Assembly (NCBI GenBank): GCA_020073245.1
Contig: JAIQFQ010000001.1
Location: forward strand, 62,001 to 126,000
Direction of reading: 5' to 3'
Source: Terriglobia bacterium
GTDB taxonomy: Bacteria; Acidobacteriota; Thermoanaerobaculia; Thermoanaerobaculales; Thermoanaerobaculaceae
Length of the DNA: 64,000 nucleotides
Shown here piece by piece: positions 27,606 through 34,473 of the stretch. The position numbers and the translations under genes were made by a program. Position 1 is the first letter of the stretch. Every line of letters begins with the position of its first letter. Under the pieces are notes generated by a model. The model saw nothing but the letters and a program-made list of their open reading frames with translations. It ran no database searches and was not told where the DNA came from.

Positions 27606-29840
27606 TCATCCGCCGAGCGGGGGAACCGGGTTGGCAGGTACGTACCACACCCGGCTGATCGCGACGCCCAATGCCCTCGTGTCGCCGCCGCCGGGCACCA
27701 TCGTCGAGCTCTCGACGTCGAGCTGAACGCGTCCCGCATGCGCGAGCGACGGCGGCACCGGTAGCGCGACGCCGGTGGGATCCGGCCCGACCGTGACCCG
27801 GGCTTCACCGCCACCGAGCCGTACGACGACGACAGCTGGCTGCGACCGCGGCGCGAGCAGGTCCACACCCACCAGACCTGTCCCCGCGGGAAAGCGGAAC
27901 GACGCTCGAGCCCCGGTCCACGCGGCAGGCCTCGGCGGATCCCCGAGCATCTCTGGCGTGTAGGTGCCCTCGGCTTCCGCGAACGCGGCGAAAAGCGACG
28001 CTCGCTCGGGGAAGAACGATAACGACGGCAAGATGTGCGGCGGAGCCTGGAGGGACGCACCGAAGATCCGGACCGCCATCCGGCGTCCGTCCCGGGTCGA
28101 GCGGACCTCCCGCTCGGTTTCGAGATCGATCCGCAGCGGGCTCTCCTCGTCGGACGGCAATGGGATCGGGATCGCAATGATGCGAAACCCCGGCGTCATC
28201 CGGCCGTTGAAGGTTCGTACCCCGTTGACGAGCGCCGCGACCCCCACCTCACCGAGCCGAGGATGCACCTCGACCGAAAGCGCCAGCGTGCCCGAGTCAC
28301 GCACGGGCGGCGCCAGCAGGCGCGAACGAGCCTGACACCACACGAATCGGTGGGTGCCTTCCCACTCCAGGTACGACCCTCCCTGTGCCACGAGCACAGG
28401 GTTCCGCACCAGCCGGACGTTCAGGAAGCGCTCCTGGGAAAGACGCCACACTCGTGGCTCGGAACAACCGGCCTCAACCACCCGGGAGGCCGAGCAGCTC
28501 ACGTCGTTCCCGACACCCTCGGCGAGCAGCCATGTGGGAGCTCCCGAAAAGCCCTTTGTCGCACGCTGGAGCTCGGTGAGGCGCAACGATTCCACCCGGA
28601 GCCAACCCGAGAGTTCGGCGAGGTTGCGGAACGAGAAGAGCCCGTCCTCGAACATCAGCAACCCGCGCCCCTCTCCGGCAACGGTCCGGAGAAGCGACTC
28701 CACGGGAAGCTCGCTTCGATGGACGAACTGCATCGCCGGCCACGTCCAGTACCCGCCACCAACGGCAGCTGCGGTCCCGATCGCGGCTGCGACGGTCCGC
28801 GACCGCACCAACCAGGCCAGCCCTGCCACCGCTGGCGTGGCCGCCAGGAGCCACACGAGGACGAAGTACCGCGGGAAGGTACGGTTGTCCATGAAGAGCA
28901 CCAGCACCAGGAGCACGCTCCCCGCAAGAGTCCCGGCCCACCAGCGAGCTCCGAGGGTCCGACCCCACCTCAACCATCCGACGCCGGCCAGGAGCGCGAA
29001 CCCCGCGGCAGCGGGTGCGGTTGCGAGGCCCCGCACGAATCCAAGGCCGGCGAACGCCCACGGCTCGGTCCCGAGCGCCCCGAAATGCTCTCCGGCATGC
29101 ACCACGCTGACATCGAACAGCAGTCGCCACCCACCGGCCGCGAGCGCGGCCGGCACTGTTACCAGGGCAAGCACCGCGGCGCCCGCGGCGGCACCGGCCG
29201 CGAGGCGGCGAGGTTCGTGGCGCACCCACCACGCAGCCAGAACCACGGAGAGCGCGAAGAACGGCGCGAGCGGCGGCCGGATCAAGGCCGCGCAGGTCAT
29301 CGCAACCACACCCGGCGCGAACCCTTTCCGCCCGCCGCGCAGCCAGAGGGCCAGGGCCACGACCGCCAACGCAGCGGAAGGGGTCTCCGAAAAGGCGCGG
29401 CCGGCGTGAAACCACACCCCGGGGAGGAACGCCGCCAGCGCGGCACCCGCGAGCGCCACCCGCCGTCCTGCGAGGTCCCCCCAGAGCCCGACAAGAGCCC
29501 AGATCGTGGCAACCGACAGCACCGCGCTCGCCAGTTGGAGCGCCCGCACGGGGTCGGCGACGCCGGCGAGGCGAACGATCTTGCCGATTGCGACCCAGAG
29601 GGGGAACCCCGGCGGCAACGGCATGTGCCGCGCGGGGTCGAAGTCGATGACGCCGCACGCCATGAGTGCTTCGTCCTGCTCCCATGGGCCGGCCGGGAGC
29701 AGGAGCAACCTCGACGCCAGCATCGCGACAACCGCCGCGACGCTCGCTGCTGCGGAGGCACCTGCGCCGCCGACCCGCAGCAGCGGCCACGGAAACACGC
29801 GTGCGGCCAGAAGCAGAACCCTGTCCCTGACGAGCGCCAC
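27606..29840 (-). CDS. Large membrane protein, GT39/ArnT-like glycosyltransferase
   Basis: A 744-residue protein. The first ~380 residues hold about ten membrane helices. An early periplasmic loop has WEQDEALMACG, like the acidic DE motif of lipid-dependent GT-C transferases (PMT/ArnT). FHAGRAFSETP further on also fits the family. The C-terminal ~360 residues are soluble and probably periplasmic, with a carbohydrate-binding-like beta character. It would move a sugar from a polyprenyl carrier onto a protein, lipid or glycan. The start is GTG 29840, 6 nt after TAGACT and without a Shine-Dalgarno sequence. It stands alone beside a repeat array. The acceptor is unknown. Confidence 0.7.
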   Translation of the reverse strand: MALVRDRVLLLAARVFPWPLLRVGGAGASAAASVAAVVAMLASRLLLLPAGPWEQDEALMACGVIDFDPARHMPLPPGFPLWVAIGKIVRLAGVADPVRALQLASAVLSVATIWALVGLWGDLAGRRVALAGAALAAFLPGVWFHAGRAFSETPSAALAVVALALWLRGGRKGFAPGVVAMTCAALIRPPLAPFFALSVVLAAWWVRHEPRRLAAGAAAGAAVLALVTVPAALAAGGWRLLFDVSVVHAGEHFGALGTEPWAFAGLGFVRGLATAPAAAGFALLAGVGWLRWGRTLGARWWAGTLAGSVLLVLVLFMDNRTFPRYFVLVWLLAATPAVAGLAWLVRSRTVAAAIGTAAAVGGGYWTWPAMQFVHRSELPVESLLRTVAGEGRGLLMFEDGLFSFRNLAELSGWLRVESLRLTELQRATKGFSGAPTWLLAEGVGNDVSCSASRVVEAGCSEPRVWRLSQERFLNVRLVRNPVLVAQGGSYLEWEGTHRFVWCQARSRLLAPPVRDSGTLALSVEVHPRLGEVGVAALVNGVRTFNGRMTPGFRIIAIPIPLPSDEESPLRIDLETEREVRSTRDGRRMAVRIFGASLQAPPHILPSLSFFPERASLFAAFAEAEGTYTPEMLGDPPRPAAWTGARASFRFPAGTGLVGVDLLAPRSQPAVVVVRLGGGEARVTVGPDPTGVALPVPPSLAHAGRVQLDVESSTMVPGGGDTRALGVAISRVWYVPANPVPPLGG

Positions 29841-29846
29841 GGCGGG

Positions 29847-29852
29847 AGTCTA
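29847..29852 (-). promoter_or_regulatory. Candidate -10 (TGC-TAGACT) for the GT39-like gene
   Basis: On the minus strand TGCTAGACT, an extended -10 form, ends 6 nt before GTG 29840. Confidence 0.45.
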
Positions 29853-29888
29853 GCATCGGCGACTGCATGGCCTGCGAGGTCATCTCAC

Positions 29889-30094
29889 GGTTCGAAGGTT
29901 CGAAGGTTCGAAGGTTCGAAGGTTCGACGAGAACAGGTAAGAGGTCAAACGTCAAAGGTCAAATGGAAGACACACCCCACAGCCCCGGAGGTCGTCAAAC
30001 GTTCCTGCTCTTCCTTTGGCGTTCCCCGTTTCACGTTTGACCTCGCACGCTCCCGCTTGAACCTTCGAACCTGCGAACGAGTGAACCTTCGAAC
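29889..30094. repeat. Inverted arms of tandem 8-mers and 7-mers
   Basis: Four full GGTTCGAA octamers plus a partial one (29889-29927) are followed by GGTCAAA-type heptamers (29943-29963). After a spacer the complementary types appear in reverse order: CGTTTCA/CGTTTGA (30027-30042), then CCTTCGAA, CCTGCGAA, CGAGTGAA and CCTTCGAA (about 30062-30093). The element fills the 310-bp gap between the GT39-like gene and ccmA, which are divergent. No ORF is credible here. Confidence 0.8.
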
Positions 30095-30136
30095 AGCCAT
30101 CTCCTGCTCCTCTGCTCCCCAGTGGCGTCCCCGTGG

Positions 30137-30142
30137 TAATCT
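30137..30142 (+). promoter_or_regulatory. Candidate -10 (TAATCT) for ccmA
   Basis: TAATCT ends 8 nt before the ccmA ATG at 30151 and no Shine-Dalgarno sequence intervenes. Confidence 0.4.
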
Positions 30143-30150
30143 CTGCCGCC

Positions 30151-30777
30151 ATGCCAGGGATTTCGGTCGAGTTCCAGAGGGTGGGCAAGCGCTTCGGAGA
30201 CCGCACAGTCCTGGCTGCCGTCTCGGGCACCCTGCGCGCCGGCCGGGTGCTCGTCGTAGCCGGCCCGAACGGCGCCGGCAAGTCCACCTTGCTGAACATC
30301 CTGGCCGGGGTGCTGCGGCCCTCGAGGGGCGAGGTTGAGTACCGGTGCAGCGACGGTGCCGTCCCACGGGCGGACTGGTTCGAGCACCTCGGGATGGCCT
30401 CGCCCGACATGGCCGTGTACGAGGAGCTCTCCGCGATCGAGAACCTGCGCTTCTTCGCCCGGCTGCGCGGCCTCCACCTCCCGGATGCCACGCTCTCCGA
30501 GCTCCTGGAGGAACTCGGATTGCCGTCGCGAGAGCACTCGCGCTTCGTCGGCACCTATTCGTCCGGGATGAAGCAGCGCGTCAAGCTGGCGCAAGCGTTG
30601 CTCCACTCGCCGGACGTGCTGCTCCTTGACGAGCCATCTTCCAACCTGGACGCGGCCGGGCACGCCGCGGTGGCTGCGTTGGTGGCCCGATTGCGCGGAC
30701 ACGCGGCCGTCGCCGTCGCGACCAACGACCCGAGGGAGATGGCCTGGGCTGACGCACGCATCGACCTTACTCTCTGA
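30151..30777 (+). CDS. ccmA: Heme exporter ATP-binding protein CcmA
   Basis: A 208-residue ABC ATPase starting at ATG 30151. Walker A is GPNGAGKSTLLN, the signature is YSSGMKQR, and Walker B is VLLLDEPSSNLD, followed by a D-loop. CcmA with CcmB and CcmC forms the ABC complex that releases holo-CcmE for cytochrome c maturation. Assignment as CcmA rests on size and on ccmB-F following at 32.5 kb; by itself the ATPase is generic. Unlike usual ccm operons, ccmA is separated from ccmB by 1.8 kb containing an opposite-strand gene. Confidence 0.85.
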   Translation: MPGISVEFQRVGKRFGDRTVLAAVSGTLRAGRVLVVAGPNGAGKSTLLNILAGVLRPSRGEVEYRCSDGAVPRADWFEHLGMASPDMAVYEELSAIENLRFFARLRGLHLPDATLSELLEELGLPSREHSRFVGTYSSGMKQRVKLAQALLHSPDVLLLDEPSSNLDAAGHAAVAALVARLRGHAAVAVATNDPREMAWADARIDLTL

Positions 30778-30811
30778 GGCGCGCGCGGCGCCCGGGCGTT
30801 GGCCCGGCCAG

Positions 30812-32230
30812 CTACCCGAAACGGCCGCGGGAGTGCAGGCCGAGCCTGATCACATCGCGCATCGAAAGCTGGAAGCGGACCTTGAAGCGCAGGGCCAGCG
30901 AGATCTTGAAGAGCAGCGCGTAAAGAGGGTCGAGGGGCAACCGGGCCAACCGGGCAACCAGCGGGATCAGGCGGGGAAAGTGGACTCCGAGGAAGGCCAG
31001 CTTCTGCAGCCGCTCGAGGAACACCCGATCGGGCATCTTGGCCAGCGGCGAGCCCAAGGTGATCCGGTCGTAATCCTCGACCGAGTAGCTTTCATCCAGG
31101 TAGCCCTCGCGCAGACAGTATTCGTAGGAGTCGGTCCCGACGAGCGGTTGAAAGATGCTCGTGCCGCAGAGGTCGGTGCCGATCTGCGCGTTCAGTCTAA
31201 TCGTCTCGAGGCCGTCGTCCGCCGTCTCCCCTGGAACCGCAAACATGTTGTAGGTAAGGAACTTGACTCCGTTCTTGTGGAGCAACCCGGCGGCCGTCGC
31301 GATCTGTTCGTTCGACATCCGGCGGTCGAGGATCGCGTTGCGCAGCCGCTCGTTGCCGACCTCGACGCCGAAGGAGGCGAAGCGACACCGGGAGCGCCCG
31401 AGGGCTTCGGCGACCTCATCGTCCACCTCGTTGGCTCGTGTCAGGCAGGTGAAGGGAAGTCCGACCTCTTGCCGGTAGAGCTCGAGGAAACCCAGCAGCC
31501 ACGCCTTGTTGGTGGTGAAGCAGTCGTCCGCGAAGCCGACCGTGCCGATGCCGTAGCGTGAGCGAACCTCGAGGATCTCGGCGACGATGTTCTCCGCCGA
31601 GCGGTGGCGGACGTAGCGTCCACATCCGGCGTACATCGTTCGGGCGGCCTTGTTGAAGCAGTAGGTACAGGCATAGGGGCAGCCGCGCCCTACCAAGAAC
31701 CGCTTGTACGGCAGCTCGCGCAGCGCCTTGTAAGCGAAGTGAAGGCTGCGATCGGCGAAGGGAACGCCGTCGAGTTCCTCGATCAGGGGACGCAGGGGGT
31801 TGAGCCGCAGCTCGCCGTCCCCCCGGAACATCAGGTTGGGAATGCTGCGAGCGTCGCCGCCGGCGTCGATCGCGTTTGCCAGGTCCAACATCGCGCCTTC
31901 ACCCTCGCCGCGGCACGCGAGGTCTACGGCCGGGTCCAGCGCGAACCGCGGGGCGAAGGTCGGATGCGGGCCGCCGAACACGGTGACCGCGTTCACCTCG
32001 CTCTTCGCGGCTCGTGCCGCTTCCAGCGACCAGGAGAAGCCGAACGACGAGATGGAGAACGCCGCGATGTGCGGGCGGAGGCGCCGCAGCCTCTCGACCA
32101 GAGCACCCTTGCGCTCGCAGGCGAGGATGAGGAGGTCGCATTCGTGCCCGGCCCGTTTGAGAACGGCCGAGAGAAGCTGCGGCCCGAACGATTCGAACAA
32201 GGCATCTTGGACGAAAAGGACGCGCGCCAT
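30812..32230 (-). CDS. B12-binding radical SAM protein
   Basis: A 472-residue protein. Residues 1-130 form a cobalamin-binding-type Rossmann domain (ISSFGFSWSL, VFGGPHPTF). The radical SAM core starts near residue 183 with CPYACTYCFN, the CxxxCxxC cluster ligand motif. The C-terminal ~100 residues are helical and rich in Leu/Arg, resembling the tail of BchE/HpnP-like members. These enzymes do methyl transfer or cyclisation on unactivated carbons; the substrate is unknown here. ATG 32230 lies 9 nt after TAGACT with no Shine-Dalgarno sequence. It lies between ccmA and ccmB on the opposite strand. Confidence 0.85.
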   Translation of the reverse strand: MARVLFVQDALFESFGPQLLSAVLKRAGHECDLLILACERKGALVERLRRLRPHIAAFSISSFGFSWSLEAARAAKSEVNAVTVFGGPHPTFAPRFALDPAVDLACRGEGEGAMLDLANAIDAGGDARSIPNLMFRGDGELRLNPLRPLIEELDGVPFADRSLHFAYKALRELPYKRFLVGRGCPYACTYCFNKAARTMYAGCGRYVRHRSAENIVAEILEVRSRYGIGTVGFADDCFTTNKAWLLGFLELYRQEVGLPFTCLTRANEVDDEVAEALGRSRCRFASFGVEVGNERLRNAILDRRMSNEQIATAAGLLHKNGVKFLTYNMFAVPGETADDGLETIRLNAQIGTDLCGTSIFQPLVGTDSYEYCLREGYLDESYSVEDYDRITLGSPLAKMPDRVFLERLQKLAFLGVHFPRLIPLVARLARLPLDPLYALLFKISLALRFKVRFQLSMRDVIRLGLHSRGRFG

Positions 32231-32239
32231 CCGAGCCGG

Positions 32240-32245
32240 AGTCTA
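32240..32245 (-). promoter_or_regulatory. Candidate -10 (TAGACT) for the radical SAM gene
   Basis: Minus-strand TAGACT ends 9 nt before ATG 32230; no ribosome binding site is seen. Confidence 0.4.
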
Positions 32246-32361
32246 CCGTCCCCTCATTGTCGTGTCAAAGTACTGCCCCCATTTGGGATAGATTACGAGA
32301 CACGGAGCGGGATGGAAGACGACCAGGTAACAGCGGTCTCAGGATGGTAGACTTCGCGGCC

Positions 32362-32541
32362 GTGAGGGCGGCACGAGTCGAGTTCCTGTTCATCGGCAAT
32401 CGTTTCGGCAACCGGCCCGTCCTCGCGCAGGTCCGTGCCCTTTTCGCACTCGGGCTCGACGCGGGCGTTGCGCCGGAGGTCCGACCCAGTGGACACGCCG
32501 CCATCGCGAGTGCACACACGAACGCCAAGGGGACGGCGTGA
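32362..32541 (+). pseudogene. Probable remnant of a low-molecular-weight phosphatase-like gene
   Basis: A 59-codon ORF from GTG 32362, which lies 8 nt after TAGACT (32348-32353). The N-terminus VEFLFIGNRFGNRPVLAQV aligns by eye with the LMW tyrosine phosphatase / arsenate reductase opening (VLFVCxGNxxRSPxAE), but the catalytic Cys is replaced by Ile and the RSP is altered. After GLDAGV the frame runs out of family character and stops just before ccmB. Intact relatives are about 150-190 residues. I read it as a decayed gene that kept its promoter, which may now drive ccmB. The rest of the 315-bp gap 32231-32545 holds nothing else recognisable. Confidence 0.4.
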
Positions 32542-32545
32542 CCTG

Positions 32546-33235
32546 ATGCGCTCATCGACGTTGCTCTCCGAGATTCTGGCGGTGCTCGCCAAGGAGCTGA
32601 CGGCCGAGTTGCGCAGCCGGGTCGCGCTCAACGCCATCGGGCTGTTCGGACTGACCACGCTGATCGCGGTCGCCTACCAGATCGGGCCGTATCAGATCCG
32701 GGAGGCGGACAGGCCGCACCTGCTCTCCGCGCTGCTTTGGATCATCCTCTTCTTCGCTGCGACCTCCGGCCTCTCCCGTGTGTTCGTCAAAGAGGAGGAC
32801 GCGCACACCGCGAAGACCCTGCGGCTGGCGGCAAGGCCGCTCGCTATCCTCGGGGGCAAGTACCTCTTCAACCTCATCTTGCTCGTGGGCCTCTATGCTC
32901 TTATCGTCCCACTGTACTGCGCCCTGATGGGTTACGCCGTTCGCGGTGTCGTGGGGCTCCTTCTCGTCCTGGTGGCCGGAGCCGTGGCCCTGGCGGCGAC
33001 CACCACGATCGTGGCGGCGATCATCGCTCGAGCCTCGGGTTCCACGACCCTTTTTGCTATCCTCTCTGTGCCATTGGTGTTGCCGCTCCTGGTGATGTTG
33101 ATCCAGGGGACGCGAGCGGCGGCCGCCAGCAGCGAGCTGGCGGCGGTCCTCCCGGCCCTCCAGGGGATTGGTTCGTTGGGAGGCGCAGTGATGATCGTGT
33201 CTGTGTATCTCTTCCCGGTGGTGTGGCATGACTGA
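32546..33235 (+). CDS. ccmB: Heme exporter membrane protein CcmB
   Basis: A 229-residue integral membrane protein with about six helices, the usual CcmB size. ATG 32546 is chosen by family length; the frame extends upstream over non-family sequence. The motif VFVKEEDAHTAKTLRLAARPL after the second helix matches the conserved cytoplasmic loop (xxExxxGTLxLLL-type) of CcmB. It forms the permease of CcmABC. The stop overlaps the ccmC start by 8 bp, so the genes are translationally coupled. Confidence 0.88.
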   Translation: MRSSTLLSEILAVLAKELTAELRSRVALNAIGLFGLTTLIAVAYQIGPYQIREADRPHLLSALLWIILFFAATSGLSRVFVKEEDAHTAKTLRLAARPLAILGGKYLFNLILLVGLYALIVPLYCALMGYAVRGVVGLLLVLVAGAVALAATTTIVAAIIARASGSTTLFAILSVPLVLPLLVMLIQGTRAAAASSELAAVLPALQGIGSLGGAVMIVSVYLFPVVWHD

Positions 33236-33914
33236 AAACCGGACAAGGGCGCTCCTGCACTGGTTGCTCGGCGGATGGGTGCTCCTGGTGATTCTGGCGG
33301 CATTCTTCTACGCGCCGTCGGCGTCAGGCTTCAAGGGAGAGTCGGCCCGCATCGTCTTCTTCCATGTGCCGCAGGCGTGGGTTGCCGTGCTGGCGTTCTG
33401 CGTCAACCTGGTGGCGTCGATCCGCTACCTGCGCAAGCGCAACGCCCTCGACGACGCGCGCGCCGCCGCCGCGGCCAGGCTCGGGCTCATCTTCTCCGTG
33501 CTGGCGACGGTCACGGGCTCGATCTTCGCGCACGTGATGTGGAACTCCTTCTGGAACTGGGACCCGCGCGAGGTCTCGATCGTGATCCTGCTGCTCATCT
33601 ACGCGGCCTATTTCGCACTCCGGGAGGCAATCCCGGACGAGGAGCGGCGCGCCAGCCTGTCGGCGGCATACGCCGTGCTGGCGTTCGTGACGATGCCGTT
33701 CCTGGTCTTCGTGGTGCCTCGCATCTACTGGTCGCTCCACCCGGACACGATCATCGGGGCCACCGGCAAGCTCAAGCTCCAGATGGAGTCCCGCATGCTC
33801 CAGGTGCTCTTCGGCTCGTTAGCGGGATTTACTGGACTGTTCTTTTGGTTGTACACTCTGGATGTTCGGTTGGCGCGGGTGCGGTTGGCCCGCCGGGGGC
33901 GCGAGGAGGCTTAG
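33228..33914 (+). CDS. ccmC: Heme-handling protein CcmC
   Basis: A 228-residue membrane protein with six helices and the tryptophan-rich WWD-type motif HVMWNSFWNWDPREVS between helices 3 and 4, where periplasmic heme is held. FFHVPQAWVA near residue 45 includes the first conserved His; a second conserved His is in the YWSLHPD region. CcmC loads heme onto CcmE. ATG 33228 overlaps ccmB. Followed after 3 bp by a ccmD-like small gene. Confidence 0.93.
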   Translation: MTENRTRALLHWLLGGWVLLVILAAFFYAPSASGFKGESARIVFFHVPQAWVAVLAFCVNLVASIRYLRKRNALDDARAAAAARLGLIFSVLATVTGSIFAHVMWNSFWNWDPREVSIVILLLIYAAYFALREAIPDEERRASLSAAYAVLAFVTMPFLVFVVPRIYWSLHPDTIIGATGKLKLQMESRMLQVLFGSLAGFTGLFFWLYTLDVRLARVRLARRGREEA

Positions 33915-33917
33915 GCA

Positions 33918-34037
33918 ATGCCAGTTGGTGAGAGTCTCGTATGGGTTGCCGCAGTCACCGTCGTCATTTGGCTGGGGATCTTCGTGTACTGCCTCGCCCT
34001 CGACCGCCGCGTGCGCCGACTGGAGGAGGAGCAGTGA
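33918..34037 (+). CDS. ccmD: CcmD-like small membrane protein
   Basis: A 39-codon gene, ATG 33918 to TGA 34035-34037. The product has one membrane helix (about residues 8-26, WVAAVTVVIWLGIFVYCLA) followed by a charged tail DRRVRRLEEEQ, the topology and size of CcmD, which stabilises the CcmABC-CcmE complex. GAGGAGGC lies about 8 nt upstream. Its last codons overlap the GTG start of ccmE (GTGA). Identification rests on size, topology and position, since CcmD is poorly conserved. Confidence 0.8.
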   Translation: MPVGESLVWVAAVTVVIWLGIFVYCLALDRRVRRLEEEQ

Positions 34038-34432
34038 ACCGAAGAACCCTGTGGACCATTCTTGGGGTCGCCGCCATCATCGGCTTCGTCGCCTTCGGCG
34101 CCGGGGCCTTTAGGTCCAACCTCACCCCATACGTCAGCTTCCAACAGGCGCGTGCGACCTCGGATGCCGTCCAGGTCGCCGGCAAGCTGATCGAAGGCTC
34201 GGACGTCTTCGATGAGAAGGCCGCCGTCCTCCGTTTCGACCTCAAGGACGACCACGGCGATGTGATGAAGGTCACCTACAAGGGCCTCAAGCCGGGGAAC
34301 TTCAAGGAGGCGACGCAGGTTGTCGCCATTGGGCGCTTCCATGGGGGCGCCCTCGAGGCGGAGAAGCTCCTGGTGAAGTGCCCCTCGAAGTATCAGGGCC
34401 TTGACCAGAAAGCGAGCACCAGTTCGACGTGA
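34034..34432 (+). CDS. ccmE: Heme chaperone CcmE, Cys-x3-Tyr variant
   Basis: A 132-residue protein from GTG 34034 (GGAGGAG upstream). It has an N-terminal membrane anchor (residues 7-27), then the OB-fold: YVSFQQA, VQVAGKLIEGSDVF, VTYKGLKPGNFKEATQVVAIG. In E. coli the covalent heme ligand is His130 in LAKHDENY. Here the equivalent stretch is LLVKCPSKYQG, so Cys116 replaces His and Tyr120 is kept. This CxxxY form is known from archaea and Desulfovibrio, where Ccm works without CcmH and CcmG. Consistently, no ccmG or ccmH lies in this cluster. Confidence 0.92.
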   Translation: MNRRTLWTILGVAAIIGFVAFGAGAFRSNLTPYVSFQQARATSDAVQVAGKLIEGSDVFDEKAAVLRFDLKDDHGDVMKVTYKGLKPGNFKEATQVVAIGRFHGGALEAEKLLVKCPSKYQGLDQKASTSST

Positions 34433-34473
34433 CCTAGCCGGCGCCGCGCGCCGTTGAAAGCCAGGGGGGGAGA

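Noticed and set aside
29889-29927. CRISPR-like array
   Set aside because: Units are 8 bp with no spacers and no cas genes nearby; it is a simple tandem array.
28035-30338. A 767-codon plus-strand open frame across the GT39-like gene
   Set aside because: Antisense to a clear membrane-protein gene and low-complexity (Arg/Gln/Pro/His).
34034-34432. A broken CcmE because the heme-binding His is missing
   Set aside because: The replacement is the known CxxxY form and the rest of the OB-fold is intact, so it is a variant, not a pseudogene.
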